56,563 nt of DNA from an uncultured Anaerofilum sp. (GTDB lineage Bacteria > Bacillota > Clostridia > Oscillospirales > Ruminococcaceae), in the NCBI GenBank assembly GCA_944385935.1, contig CALWZC010000016.1, positions 1-56,563 of the forward strand, in the 5' to 3' direction. The position numbers and the translations under genes are program-made. Below, in pieces: positions 47,887 to 55,874 of the stretch (position 1 is its first letter; every line of letters starts with the position of its first letter). The notes beneath the pieces are model-generated. The model ran no database searches and had not been told where the DNA came from. It worked only from the letters and a program-made list of their open reading frames with translations.

Positions 47887-49335
47887 ATGGCAAAAACTGT
47901 TGTCACCCGTTTTGCACCCAGCCCCACTGGGTATATGCACATTGGCAATCTACGCACTGCCTTGTATTCCTACTTGATTGCAAAATGTCAGGATGGAAAG
48001 TTTATTTTGCGCATTGAGGACACCGACCAAGAGCGTTTGGTAGAAGGTGCAGTGGATGTAATTTTAAATACCCTCAAGCAAACTGGCTTGTCCTATGACG
48101 AAGGCCCTGTTGTAGGCGGTGACCATGGCCCCTATATTCAGAGCGAGCGAAAAGGTATCTATATGAAGTATGCACAGCAACTAATCGAAAGTGGTCATGC
48201 ATACTATTGTTTCTGCACCCCTGAGCGTTTGGCAGCTATCAAAGAGGGGGATGGCTTTGGCGGGTATGACCGCCATTGCCGTGACCTGTCCAAAGAGCAG
48301 GTAGAGGCAAATCTAGCTGCCGGAATGCCCTATGTTATCCGCCAGAAAATGCCTTTGGAGGGCACAACCGCCTATAAAGATGAGGTATTTGGGGAAATTA
48401 GCATGGAAAACAGCCAACTGCAAGACCAGATTTTAATAAAGGCTGACGGCTACCCCACCTACAACTTTGCCCATGTAGTGGATGACCACCTAATGGAAGT
48501 GACTCATGTAGTTCGTGGCAGCGAATACCTGACCAGTACCCCCAAGTATGTATTGCTATATGATGCCTTTGGCTGGGAGCGTCCTGTATATTGCCATCTG
48601 CCCCTTTTGATGGGCAAGGATGCGGAAGGCAATGTTTCCAAATTGTCCAAACGCCATGGAGCAGTAAGTTTTCAGGATTTGGTGGAAAAAGGCTATTTGC
48701 CCGAAGCCATCATCAACTATATTGCTTTGCTGGGCTGGTGTCCCAAAGAAACCAATGAGGAGTTCTTTACACTGGACAGCCTAAAAGAGCAGTTCAGCAT
48801 TGCTGCCATCAACAAGTCTCCCTCTGTATTTGACTATGACAAACTGTTGTGGTTTAACGGGGAATATATCAAAAAGATGGACTTTGATGCTTTTGGTGAA
48901 AAGGCAATGCCCTACTTGGAGCAGACCATTCCCAATGTGGAAAACAAAAAAGCAGTGGCAGCTTTGCTCCAAAGCCGTGTAGCTGTGTTCAGCGAAATTC
49001 CCGAAAAAATCGGCTTTTTGGCAAAATTGCCTGAATATGATGTTTCCTTGTATACCAACAAGAAAAACAAAACCACTCCCGAAAGCTGTGCCGCCATTTT
49101 GGATGCAGCTATTCCTGTGTTGGAACAATGTGAGGATTGGAGTAGCCCTGCTTTGTTTGAGGAATTAAAAGCATTGGCAGAGAAAGAAGGGGTAAAAAGT
49201 GGTGCTGTAATGTGGGCTGTCCGCATTGCAGTGGCTGGTGTTTCGGTTACTCCCGGCGGTGCCACCGAACTGATGGAGATTTTGGGCAAAGAAGAAAGCC
49301 TTGCTCGACTGAAAGCAGGCAGAGCAAAGCTGTAA
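47887..49335 (+). CDS. gltX: Glutamyl-tRNA synthetase, bacterial type
   Basis: 482 aa. VTRFAPSPTGYMHIGNLRTAL (HIGH region), EDTDQER and KLSKRHG (KMSKS region) identify bacterial GluRS, with an alpha-helical C-terminal anticodon-binding cage. Start ATG at 47887 with AAGGAG 10 nt upstream. Operon with glnS. Because glnS is present, this GluRS might be the discriminating kind; sequence alone does not show this. Confidence 0.96.
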   Translation: MAKTVVTRFAPSPTGYMHIGNLRTALYSYLIAKCQDGKFILRIEDTDQERLVEGAVDVILNTLKQTGLSYDEGPVVGGDHGPYIQSERKGIYMKYAQQLIESGHAYYCFCTPERLAAIKEGDGFGGYDRHCRDLSKEQVEANLAAGMPYVIRQKMPLEGTTAYKDEVFGEISMENSQLQDQILIKADGYPTYNFAHVVDDHLMEVTHVVRGSEYLTSTPKYVLLYDAFGWERPVYCHLPLLMGKDAEGNVSKLSKRHGAVSFQDLVEKGYLPEAIINYIALLGWCPKETNEEFFTLDSLKEQFSIAAINKSPSVFDYDKLLWFNGEYIKKMDFDAFGEKAMPYLEQTIPNVENKKAVAALLQSRVAVFSEIPEKIGFLAKLPEYDVSLYTNKKNKTTPESCAAILDAAIPVLEQCEDWSSPALFEELKALAEKEGVKSGAVMWAVRIAVAGVSVTPGGATELMEILGKEESLARLKAGRAKL

Positions 49336-49355
49336 TGCTTGTAAGAGAATAAGAC

Positions 49356-49405
49356 AAAGCGGCAAATTGTGCAAAAGAAAAATTTTGTGCGGTTTGCCGC
49401 TTTTT
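49356..49405 (+). terminator. Intrinsic terminator after gltX
   Basis: AAAGCGGCAAA / TTTGCCGCTTT long stem with T-run, between gltX and the membrane protein gene. Confidence 0.85.
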
Positions 49406-49423
49406 GCAAAAAGGGAGATGACC

Positions 49424-51289
49424 ATGGTAGTATTTGCAGTACTATTGCCCTTGCTTTGCTTAGGATTTGGAATGGCATTGGCAAGAGCATTTTTTTACAA
49501 AGAAGATGGCTTGATACAAATATGGATGGGGGGCGTATGGGGATTGGCAGCCTTTATCTGGCTGCCATGCCTATGGGCATTTTTGGCGAGCTTTGGTATC
49601 TTTGCCCAGTTGGCTGCTGGGGCAACAGCGGCTATTGGATTGGCGGCAACAATTTGGTGGAACAAAAAACAGTCTATTCCACCACTAAAAATTTCCCATT
49701 GGAAAGGGGCTGTAGCTTGTTGTTTGCCTTTATGGTTGTTCTGTTTCTATCTGTTGCATACCCACACTTTACGAGTGTGGGAAGATGGCAGCTTACACAC
49801 AGGGCAAAGTACATATGGCGACATGGCAATGCACCTGGGCTTTTTTACCAGCATTTCTGAGCAAAAAGTATTTCCGCCGAAATATTCCCTTTTGGTGGGG
49901 CACAATGTAGGTTATCCATTTTTGTGTGACAGTGTTTCCTCCTCTTTGTATACATTGGGGGTATCCTTGCGTTGGTCGTATATTTTACCTGCATTGTGGG
50001 CATTGGCAGTGGTCTTTTTAGGGGCATATCTTCTATTTCACAGCTGGCTGAAACAGTCAGCAAAAGCAGTGCTGGCCTTTGTACTGTTTTTTGTGGGGGG
50101 CGGATTTGGCTTTGTGTATTTCCTTGGGGGAGGATGGGAGAATTTTTTTCGCATTTTTACCGCTTTTTATGAAACCCCTACCAACTATGTGGAAGAAAAT
50201 ATCTATTGGGTAAACCCAGTGGCAGACCTTCTCATTCCCCAAAGAGCCACTTTGATGGGATGGGCATTGCTGTTTGCTTGTTTGTATTTACTCTATCGAG
50301 CTGCCATAGAGGGAGAACACCGCTATTTTGTTCCCCTTGGTATTTTGGCTGGAGGGCTTCCCTTAATTCATACCCACTCTTTTTTAGCACTGGGAATTTT
50401 AAGTGCTGTGCTAATGCTAGCAGATATTGTGAGAAAGCCGAAATTTTCCACTGTCATTCCATGGCTAACCTACGGGGGAATTACCCTTGTGCTGGCAGCA
50501 GGGCAGTTGTTTGGTTTTACCTTCCAGCAAGCTCAAGGAGAACAGTTTGTACGGCTGTCTTGGAACTGGATAAATCAAAAGGACAATTATTTTTGGTTTT
50601 ATATCAAAAATATAGGGGTAGTGTACCTGTGTTTGATTCCTGCTTTCCTTCATGCAGACAAAAAAAGCCGCCTGTTCTATGGCAGCAGCTTGGGAATTTT
50701 GGCAATCAGCGAAATTTTAATTTTTCAGCCAAACCCCTACGATAACAATAAATTGCTATTTATTTGGCATTTGTTAGGCTGTGGATTGGTTGCAAATTTG
50801 CTCTGGGACTTGTATAAAAAATATGCTCCAAAGCTATGGGCAAAGGCAGCCTTCGGGTTGGTGGTGTTTTTGGCAACCTTTGGAGGTGTGCTAACCTTGG
50901 GCAGGGAGGCAGTATCAGACTATCAACTTTTCAGTGCAGAGGATGTACAAGCAGCAGAGTATATCAAAGAAAACACCCCCTCCAAAGCACTGGTATTGAC
51001 TGCCAACAACCACAACAATTTGGTAGCAGCCCTTACAGGCAGAAATATTCTTTGTGGTAGCCCCAGCTATTTGTATTATCATGGTGTACATTATACCGCC
51101 GAAAGCAATGCGGCAACCCAGTTGTATCAGCAACCTTCCATGGAATTGCTGCATCAATGGGGAATAGACTATGTATTGATTAGCCGCCACGAGCGTGGAC
51201 AATTTACAGTAGATGAACAGTGGTACCAGCAAAATACAACCCTTTTATTTCAGAAAGGGGATATTTCTTTGTATCAGGTAGAGCAATAA
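49424..51289 (+). CDS. Large GT-C-like multi-spanning membrane protein
   Basis: 621 aa from the ATG with AAGGGAG 6 nt upstream. About a dozen membrane helices in the first 500 residues, with a first outer loop YGDMAMHLGFF that resembles the acidic loop motif of GT-C enzymes, and a soluble C-terminal domain after about 520 (EYIKENTPSKALVLTANNHNN). Similar uncharacterised proteins use lipid-linked sugar donors. Donor, acceptor and activity are not identifiable. Terminators on both sides make it a single-gene unit. Confidence 0.7.
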   Translation: MVVFAVLLPLLCLGFGMALARAFFYKEDGLIQIWMGGVWGLAAFIWLPCLWAFLASFGIFAQLAAGATAAIGLAATIWWNKKQSIPPLKISHWKGAVACCLPLWLFCFYLLHTHTLRVWEDGSLHTGQSTYGDMAMHLGFFTSISEQKVFPPKYSLLVGHNVGYPFLCDSVSSSLYTLGVSLRWSYILPALWALAVVFLGAYLLFHSWLKQSAKAVLAFVLFFVGGGFGFVYFLGGGWENFFRIFTAFYETPTNYVEENIYWVNPVADLLIPQRATLMGWALLFACLYLLYRAAIEGEHRYFVPLGILAGGLPLIHTHSFLALGILSAVLMLADIVRKPKFSTVIPWLTYGGITLVLAAGQLFGFTFQQAQGEQFVRLSWNWINQKDNYFWFYIKNIGVVYLCLIPAFLHADKKSRLFYGSSLGILAISEILIFQPNPYDNNKLLFIWHLLGCGLVANLLWDLYKKYAPKLWAKAAFGLVVFLATFGGVLTLGREAVSDYQLFSAEDVQAAEYIKENTPSKALVLTANNHNNLVAALTGRNILCGSPSYLYYHGVHYTAESNAATQLYQQPSMELLHQWGIDYVLISRHERGQFTVDEQWYQQNTTLLFQKGDISLYQVEQ

Positions 51290-51294
51290 ACAAT

Positions 51295-51333
51295 AAAGCT
51301 CCTTTTGTGCCAACAGCACAAAGGGAGCTTTGT
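51295..51333. terminator. Bidirectional terminator
   Basis: AAAGCTCC-TTTTGTGC / GCACAAAG-GGAGCTTT stem with a 5-nt loop, between convergent genes. Confidence 0.88.
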
Positions 51334-51344
51334 TATAAAACAGA

Positions 51345-51569
51345 TTATTTTGTAAAGTATTCTTTTGCTAAAATTGCCAATCCAAGGACAGTAAGTATAC
51401 AAGCAAATAGCAAGGGAAACCAACTTCCATTTTCCAGAAGTGTACAGATGAGTCTTCCCGGAGGTGTGACCCAACTGTCAACGAGGTTTTCGCTGGAAAC
51501 CGTCCAGATGGGAATAGCCCAGACACTTCCCAAAAGAGCAAGAAAACCGCCAATTAATGCACGCTTCAT
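51345..51569 (-). CDS. Hypothetical small membrane protein
   Basis: 74 aa with two hydrophobic helices (about 4-22 and 50-68) around a polar loop with SENLVDSWVTPPGRL. AGGGGG lies 8 nt before the ATG. No family recognised. Probably co-transcribed after mtnN, 30 bp downstream of it. Confidence 0.65.
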   Translation of the reverse strand: MKRALIGGFLALLGSVWAIPIWTVSSENLVDSWVTPPGRLICTLLENGSWFPLLFACILTVLGLAILAKEYFTK

Positions 51570-51599
51570 ATTGCTAGCCCCCTATAATTGCAAAAGAAA

Positions 51600-52286
51600 T
51601 TATGCCATTTCCTTCATCATTTGGTGAACAATAGAAGTAGCAGTGGTAATGTATTCTGCAATGCTGAATTTTTTTACTACCAAAACTTCATGTCCGGCCT
51701 CATCTGCATTGTCACTCATGGCACGCAAAACCACACAAGGAATTTTGTTGCGGGCAGCAATTTGGCAAACAGCAGCACCCTCCATTTCTACGCAGTCGGG
51801 GTTGCATTTTGCAGCAATGGCGTTTTTGGTGGCAGTATCACCAACAAATTGGTCGCCAGTGGCAATTTTGCCCACAATGTGGTTTACTCCCACAATAGAA
51901 CATGCCTTTTCTGCCAATTTTACTAGAGTTTCATCCCCAGCAAATTCTTTTAAGAAAGGAGCACTTTGGCAAATCATATCTGGTTCAGCATCGTGATATA
52001 CTACTTCTTTGCCGATAACCACATCACCCACACCAATTTTGCTGGTCATATTGCCGGCAATGCCAGAGAAAATGAGTTGTTCTGCCCCGTAACGAGTTAC
52101 CAGTACTTGAACGGTGGAGGCAGCATTTGCCTTGCCCATGCCACCACAGCAGAGAACAACAGGTTTACCTGCCAAAACACCTTTTACATATTCTACACCA
52201 GCATAGGTTTCGGTGGTTTTGTGTTCCAGCAAAGCTGCCAATTGGTCTACTTCATCGGGCATTGCGCCCATAATAGCTGTTAACAT
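51600..52286 (-). CDS. mtnN: 5'-methylthioadenosine/S-adenosylhomocysteine nucleosidase
   Basis: 228 aa, family length. Start at the ATG with AGGGGAGG 10 nt upstream. IMGAMPDEVDQL, CGGMGKANAA, GIAGN and VEMEGAAVCQ (Glu in the nucleobase/ribose site) together with RAMSDNAD (catalytic Asp) identify Pfs. It cleaves adenine from MTA and SAH, recycling methionine and making the AI-2 precursor ribosylhomocysteine. Follows ychF by 16 bp. Confidence 0.95.
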   Translation of the reverse strand: MLTAIMGAMPDEVDQLAALLEHKTTETYAGVEYVKGVLAGKPVVLCCGGMGKANAASTVQVLVTRYGAEQLIFSGIAGNMTSKIGVGDVVIGKEVVYHDAEPDMICQSAPFLKEFAGDETLVKLAEKACSIVGVNHIVGKIATGDQFVGDTATKNAIAAKCNPDCVEMEGAAVCQIAARNKIPCVVLRAMSDNADEAGHEVLVVKKFSIAEYITTATSIVHQMMKEMA

Positions 52287-52302
52287 TTTGGTTGTCCTCC
52301 CC

Positions 52303-53415
52303 TTATACATTAAACAGGAACTCGATGATGTCCCCGTCCTGTACTACATATTCCTTGCCCTCTGTGCGCTGCAAACCTTTGGATTTTACAGTAGCCATAT
52401 TAAAGTCGCAGGCTGCCAAATCTTCATAGCTAACCACAGTGGCACGAATAAAGCCACGTTCAAAGTCAGAGTGAATTTTACCAGCAGCTTGGGGGGCTTT
52501 GGTGCCCTTGCGGATAGTCCATGCACGGCATTCCTTTTTGCCATCGGTGAGGTAGCTAATCAAGCCCAACAGGGAATAGCTGGCTTTGATAAGGTTATCC
52601 AAACCGGTTGCCTCGATTCCCATTTCTGCCAAAAATTCTTTTTTCTCCTCTGGAGTGTAATCCGCAATATCCTCTTCAGTTTTGGCGCAAATGGGAATGC
52701 ACTCTGCTCCCTCGGTGGCAGCAAGTTCCTTTACTTTGTGGTAGTAGGGGTTGTTTTCCATGCCATCCATTAAGTCATCTTCGCTCATATTGGCAGCATA
52801 AATCACAGGCTTGCTGGTGAGCAGACCCATCTCTTTGCGCTGAAGCATTTGGTCATCATCGGATTCATCCCAATCAAAAGTACGAGCATTTTTGCCCTCA
52901 GATAGATGTTGCTCCAACTGTGCCAGCCATGCAGCAGCGGCACCGGCTTTTTTGTCACCAGTTTTTGCAGCTTTTGCAAATTTTGCAGTGCGGTTGGAAA
53001 CAACCTCCAAATCGCTGAGAATCAACTCGGTGTCGATGGTTTCAATGTCACGAATGGGGTCTACAGAGCCATCTACATGAACAATGTCGGTGCCACCAAA
53101 GCAGCGAACCACATGAACAATGGCATCACATTCCCGAATGTTGCCCAAAAATTTGTTGCCCAAACCTTCGCCCTTGGACGCACCCTTTACTAAACCAGCA
53201 ATATCTACAAATTCTACGATAGCAGGAGTTTTTTTGTTGGTATCCCAAATTTCTGCCAGCTTGTCTAGACGTGCATCAGGCACAGGCACAATGCCAGTGT
53301 TGGGGTCAATGGTGCAAAAAGGATAGTTTGCGGCAGCAGCATTTTTTGTGCTGGTAATTGCGTTAAACAGGGTGCTTTTTCCTACATTGGGCAACCCTAC
53401 AATACCTAATTTCAT
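52303..53415 (-). CDS. ychF: Ribosome-binding GTPase/ATPase YchF (OLA1 family)
   Basis: 370 aa. MKLGIVGLPNVGKSTLFNAIT (P-loop), DIAGLVKGASKGEGLG (switch region), and NMSEDD in place of the GTPase NKxD motif, which gives the family its ATP preference. The C-terminal TGS domain ends YVVQDGDIIEFLFNV. Acts on ribosomes and in stress tolerance. The mobile element's integrase gene ends 75 bp upstream, so the native promoter region has probably been displaced. Confidence 0.97.
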   Translation of the reverse strand: MKLGIVGLPNVGKSTLFNAITSTKNAAAANYPFCTIDPNTGIVPVPDARLDKLAEIWDTNKKTPAIVEFVDIAGLVKGASKGEGLGNKFLGNIRECDAIVHVVRCFGGTDIVHVDGSVDPIRDIETIDTELILSDLEVVSNRTAKFAKAAKTGDKKAGAAAAWLAQLEQHLSEGKNARTFDWDESDDDQMLQRKEMGLLTSKPVIYAANMSEDDLMDGMENNPYYHKVKELAATEGAECIPICAKTEEDIADYTPEEKKEFLAEMGIEATGLDNLIKASYSLLGLISYLTDGKKECRAWTIRKGTKAPQAAGKIHSDFERGFIRATVVSYEDLAACDFNMATVKSKGLQRTEGKEYVVQDGDIIEFLFNV

Positions 53416-53470
53416 TTTTGTCTACATCTCCTTTGTTTTCAAGGGTTTGCGGCCCCTGGGAGATGACTCT

Positions 53471-53491
53471 TACACCATTTCTACACCATTT
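53471..53491. repeat. Tandem 10-bp direct repeats at the integrase 3' end
   Basis: TACACCATTT occurs twice (53471-53480, 53482-53491) one base apart, at the junction of the integrase stop and the ychF upstream region. Possible arm-type integrase or attachment-site sequence. A GCGGCC/GGCCGC pair flanks it. Confidence 0.5.
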
Positions 53492-54731
53492 AGGCCGCGC
53501 TGTTTGATTTTGGGGTGACACCACCACTAGATATCTGCTCAGATGGATTGCTTGCCTGTCCTCCTTGCTCAAATTGACGTACTCCAGCTACCAGAGATTC
53601 ATCCGTTACATGAACATACCGATCCATAGTAGTTTTAATGCTTGAGTGTCCCAAAAGTTTCTGGAGTGTCTTGGGAGGCATGCCCCTTTCAATCGCACGA
53701 GTAGCGTAAGTGTGCCGCAAGGCATGCATGCAGAATCTAGCAATTTTATTTTCATCGCAGATTTTATAGAGGTGTGTGTCATAGCTGCTATTTTTTGCGG
53801 GTTCACCAGTTCGGAAGTTGATGAAGACCAAATCTTTCATGATGAACTCCATCTCTTTGCCGCTCCGGCGGTCAATGTAAGTCAAGGTTTCAGAAAGTAG
53901 CGGAGACTGTTTACGGAAACTGCGAGTTGCATGAACGGCCTTTAATATGTCATACGCCCGTTCAGTCAACGGAATAGTCCGATAACTGGAAACTGTTTTT
54001 GGAGGGCCGGCTCGCCAATGCCCTTGTTTGTGCCGATATTCTAAGGTCTTATTGACAGTGAGTGTCCGCTTTTCCCAGTCTATGGCATCCCAAGTCAAAC
54101 CAATCATTTCGCCTGTTCTTAATCCGGTTTCCAAGATGAGAGCATACTGATAGAAATTGTGAGTACTTTTGGTCGCTTCCAAAAATTTCTGCTGCTCTTC
54201 AACTGTAAGGAAATGAATGTCGTCCACCGCACGGACAGGTTTGGTATATCGTACTCCGTCCATCGGGTGTGCATCGATCATGTGGTTCATCTTGGCTGCT
54301 TTGAACATAGTTCCCATAGTGATATAAGCTTGACGGATGGTGGAGCCGGCATAATCCTTCTCCATACGGTTCAATACAACTTTACAGTGCATAGGCTTAA
54401 CATCAACAAGTCGCATATCTCCCAGAATTGGCTTAATGTTATGATCATAGCGATCTTTATAATTGCGCTTAGTGTTGGGTGATAGCCCTTGAAGAAGTTC
54501 CGCATGCCAAAACTCAAACCACTCATTCACAGTCATATCGGGAGAGGTGATGGGTTTTCCATGCTTATCTTGATACCGAGCATCTTCCAACCAGTTTCGA
54601 GCTTCTGGAAGTGTTGCAAAATAACCGTCACGCCGTTTTCCGCTTTTATCTACAAATCTTGCGTAGTATTGACCATCCTTTCGTTGGCAAATACCTTTTC
54701 CACATTCCTTGCCTTTCAGATTTTTACCCAT
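53490..54731 (-). CDS. int: Tyrosine recombinase/integrase (Tn916-Int-like)
   Basis: 413 aa from the ATG at 54731, which has AAGGAG 8 nt upstream. An N-terminal arm-binding domain (GKGICQRKDGQYYARFVDKSGKR), a SAM-like core-binding domain (TVNEWFEFW...LSPNTKRNYKDRYD), then the catalytic domain with LETGLRTGEMIGL (Arg), HALRHTYATRA (His-x-x-Arg) and LLGHSSIKTTMDRYVHV (His and nucleophile Tyr) are visible. Catalyses insertion and excision of the element with Xis. Upstream neighbour is xis, as in Tn916-type elements. Confidence 0.95.
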   Translation of the reverse strand: MGKNLKGKECGKGICQRKDGQYYARFVDKSGKRRDGYFATLPEARNWLEDARYQDKHGKPITSPDMTVNEWFEFWHAELLQGLSPNTKRNYKDRYDHNIKPILGDMRLVDVKPMHCKVVLNRMEKDYAGSTIRQAYITMGTMFKAAKMNHMIDAHPMDGVRYTKPVRAVDDIHFLTVEEQQKFLEATKSTHNFYQYALILETGLRTGEMIGLTWDAIDWEKRTLTVNKTLEYRHKQGHWRAGPPKTVSSYRTIPLTERAYDILKAVHATRSFRKQSPLLSETLTYIDRRSGKEMEFIMKDLVFINFRTGEPAKNSSYDTHLYKICDENKIARFCMHALRHTYATRAIERGMPPKTLQKLLGHSSIKTTMDRYVHVTDESLVAGVRQFEQGGQASNPSEQISSGGVTPKSNSAA

Positions 54732-54832
54732 TTGTTGAACTCCTTTCCTATTATGAGAAAAGAGCCAATGCAACAGCTAAATTATATCACAAAGGCTAAT
54801 ATTTCTCAAGGAAAATGAAATTACCGTTATTA

Positions 54833-55033
54833 TTAAATAATAAGTTTTTTGCTAATGAACTCTTCGAATTCCTTTCGCTTAACTAGCTTTTTTGACCCAA
54901 CATAGAGAACAAACGGACAATTTGGTTCCCGAAGCATTTTTTCAATTTTGTTGATGCCAATATTGCTATATTCAGCAGCCTCTTTTATCGTCAAGGTCAT
55001 TTTTAAATAAATTGGAATTTTTTCGTATTCCAT
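54833..55033 (-). CDS. xis: Excisionase, Tn916-Xis-like
   Basis: 66 aa from the ATG with AAGGATGG 8 nt upstream. MTLTIKEAAEYSNIGINKIEKML followed by FVLYVGSKKLVKRKEFEEFI matches the small winged-helix Xis of Tn916 relatives, which bends DNA to promote excision. A TATAAT at 55058-55053 is a possible -10. Divided from int by 101 bp of AT-rich DNA. Confidence 0.88.
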   Translation of the reverse strand: MEYEKIPIYLKMTLTIKEAAEYSNIGINKIEKMLREPNCPFVLYVGSKKLVKRKEFEEFISKKLII

Positions 55034-55233
55034 GTATGTACCATCCTTCCGCATTATAGAATATATTTTATTCCTCTATTGTCCCATTTCCTGTGCCCAT
55101 AAAAGCCACGTATTGACAGGTTCCCGCTATGCGACATTTCAGCTGTGGGCAAGCTCGGCTTCTTTAACGTCATGGCTCACTGTCCTCAGCTCCTGTATAA
55201 CCTACAATAGAGGGTTATTCACTTATCAAGGTA

Positions 55234-55286
55234 CAAAAAGAGTGTGCAGGCTGGATGGCAATTTCTGTACCAGGCCTGTACACCCT
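55234..55286 (-). terminator. Strong terminator-like hairpin on the minus strand
   Basis: On the minus strand GTGTACAGGCCTGG pairs with CCAGCCTGCACAC (one mismatch and one bulge), followed by a T-run. It must end a leftward transcript whose gene is unclear; a 65-aa frame at 55286-55483 ends exactly here but has no ribosome site. Confidence 0.6.
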
Positions 55287-55378
55287 TATAAATAGACAAG
55301 CAGTTGCCAATTTTCTGCATGTTCTGCAATTTTATTTTTAGCTCTCACACCTCGAACACAATATATATGTGTTTTTGC

Positions 55379-55407
55379 TTGACTGATTCTATATGTTGTG
55401 TTAAACT
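55379..55407 (+). promoter_or_regulatory. Promoter of the structured RNA in the mobile element
   Basis: TTGACT (55379-55384), 17 bp, TAAACT (55402-55407), pointing right into the structured region. Confidence 0.6.
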
Positions 55408-55413
55408 GGAAAT

Positions 55414-55566
55414 GTAATTGATATTTGTGCGTTCCCTTATGGGATACAGATTGATTTCTGTACCGCAGGCTAAATGCCCGCATTGCACACGCAGTTAAGT
55501 TTGTACTTGTGCCAGTAGTATCACTGCGCCCTTGGGCCAGTGTATTACTGGCTTTTTTGTTTTTTC
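55414..55566 (+). ncRNA. Candidate structured RNA with terminator, unknown family
   Basis: Downstream of the promoter the RNA folds by eye into an outer TGCGT/ACGCA stem enclosing three hairpins, CCC/GGG, TACAGA/TCTGTA and GCAGGC/GCCCGC, a cloverleaf-like four-way junction. Then a terminator follows: GCCAGTA plus CACTG pairing with CAGTG plus TACTGGC (55511-55552) and a run of T. Length about 150 nt. No open reading frame of note. It fits a small RNA or a leader element for the rightward genes. Confidence 0.55.
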
Positions 55567-55585
55567 GGGAGTTTTATTCCCAACA

Positions 55586-55659
55586 GCGAGGATGACTTTG
55601 GTTCATAGATCACTATGAACGGCAGGCTTTAGGCCGCGGTCAACCTCGCCTATTTTTTT
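55586..55659 (+). ncRNA. Second structured element ending in a U-run
   Basis: GCGAGG and TGAC (55586-55596) pair with GTCA and CCTCGC (55639-55649), closing around a perfect 8-bp hairpin GTTCATAG/CTATGAAC (55601-55620) and a smaller GC hairpin, then TATTTTTTT. It looks like a three-way junction terminator, 60 bp before the first rightward open reading frame. Confidence 0.5.
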
Positions 55660-55718
55660 GCCCAAATGCCGAAAGCGGCTTTGAGGATATATCAAATATT
55701 AGGAAGGCAGGTATGTAA

Positions 55719-55871
55719 ATGAACACGAAGATGCAGAGTTGCATGATCCCCAACAAAAGAGGCAAAGCAAATGAGGGCTGGAAACTGCTAAGAAAGCAGA
55801 ACTCCATTCAGCGCCGCTGCCCGGTAATGAAACCGCACGTCGTTCCCCGTCAGACACGGAGGGGGTGCTGA
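55719..55871 (+). CDS. Hypothetical 50-aa basic protein
   Basis: Small open frame with AGGAAGGCAGG upstream of the ATG. The peptide is Arg/Lys-rich (KRGKANEGWKLLRKQNS, RQTRRGC) with no family recognised. Its stop lies three bases before the ATG of the YqaJ gene, so coupling is possible. Coding status is uncertain because of the length. Confidence 0.4.
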   Translation: MNTKMQSCMIPNKRGKANEGWKLLRKQNSIQRRCPVMKPHVVPRQTRRGC

Positions 55872-55874
55872 TCC

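Noticed and set aside
55286-55483. 65-aa minus-strand frame ending at a terminator
   Set aside because: No ribosome site and no family; it overlaps the structured RNA on the other strand. The terminator next to it is kept as a feature.
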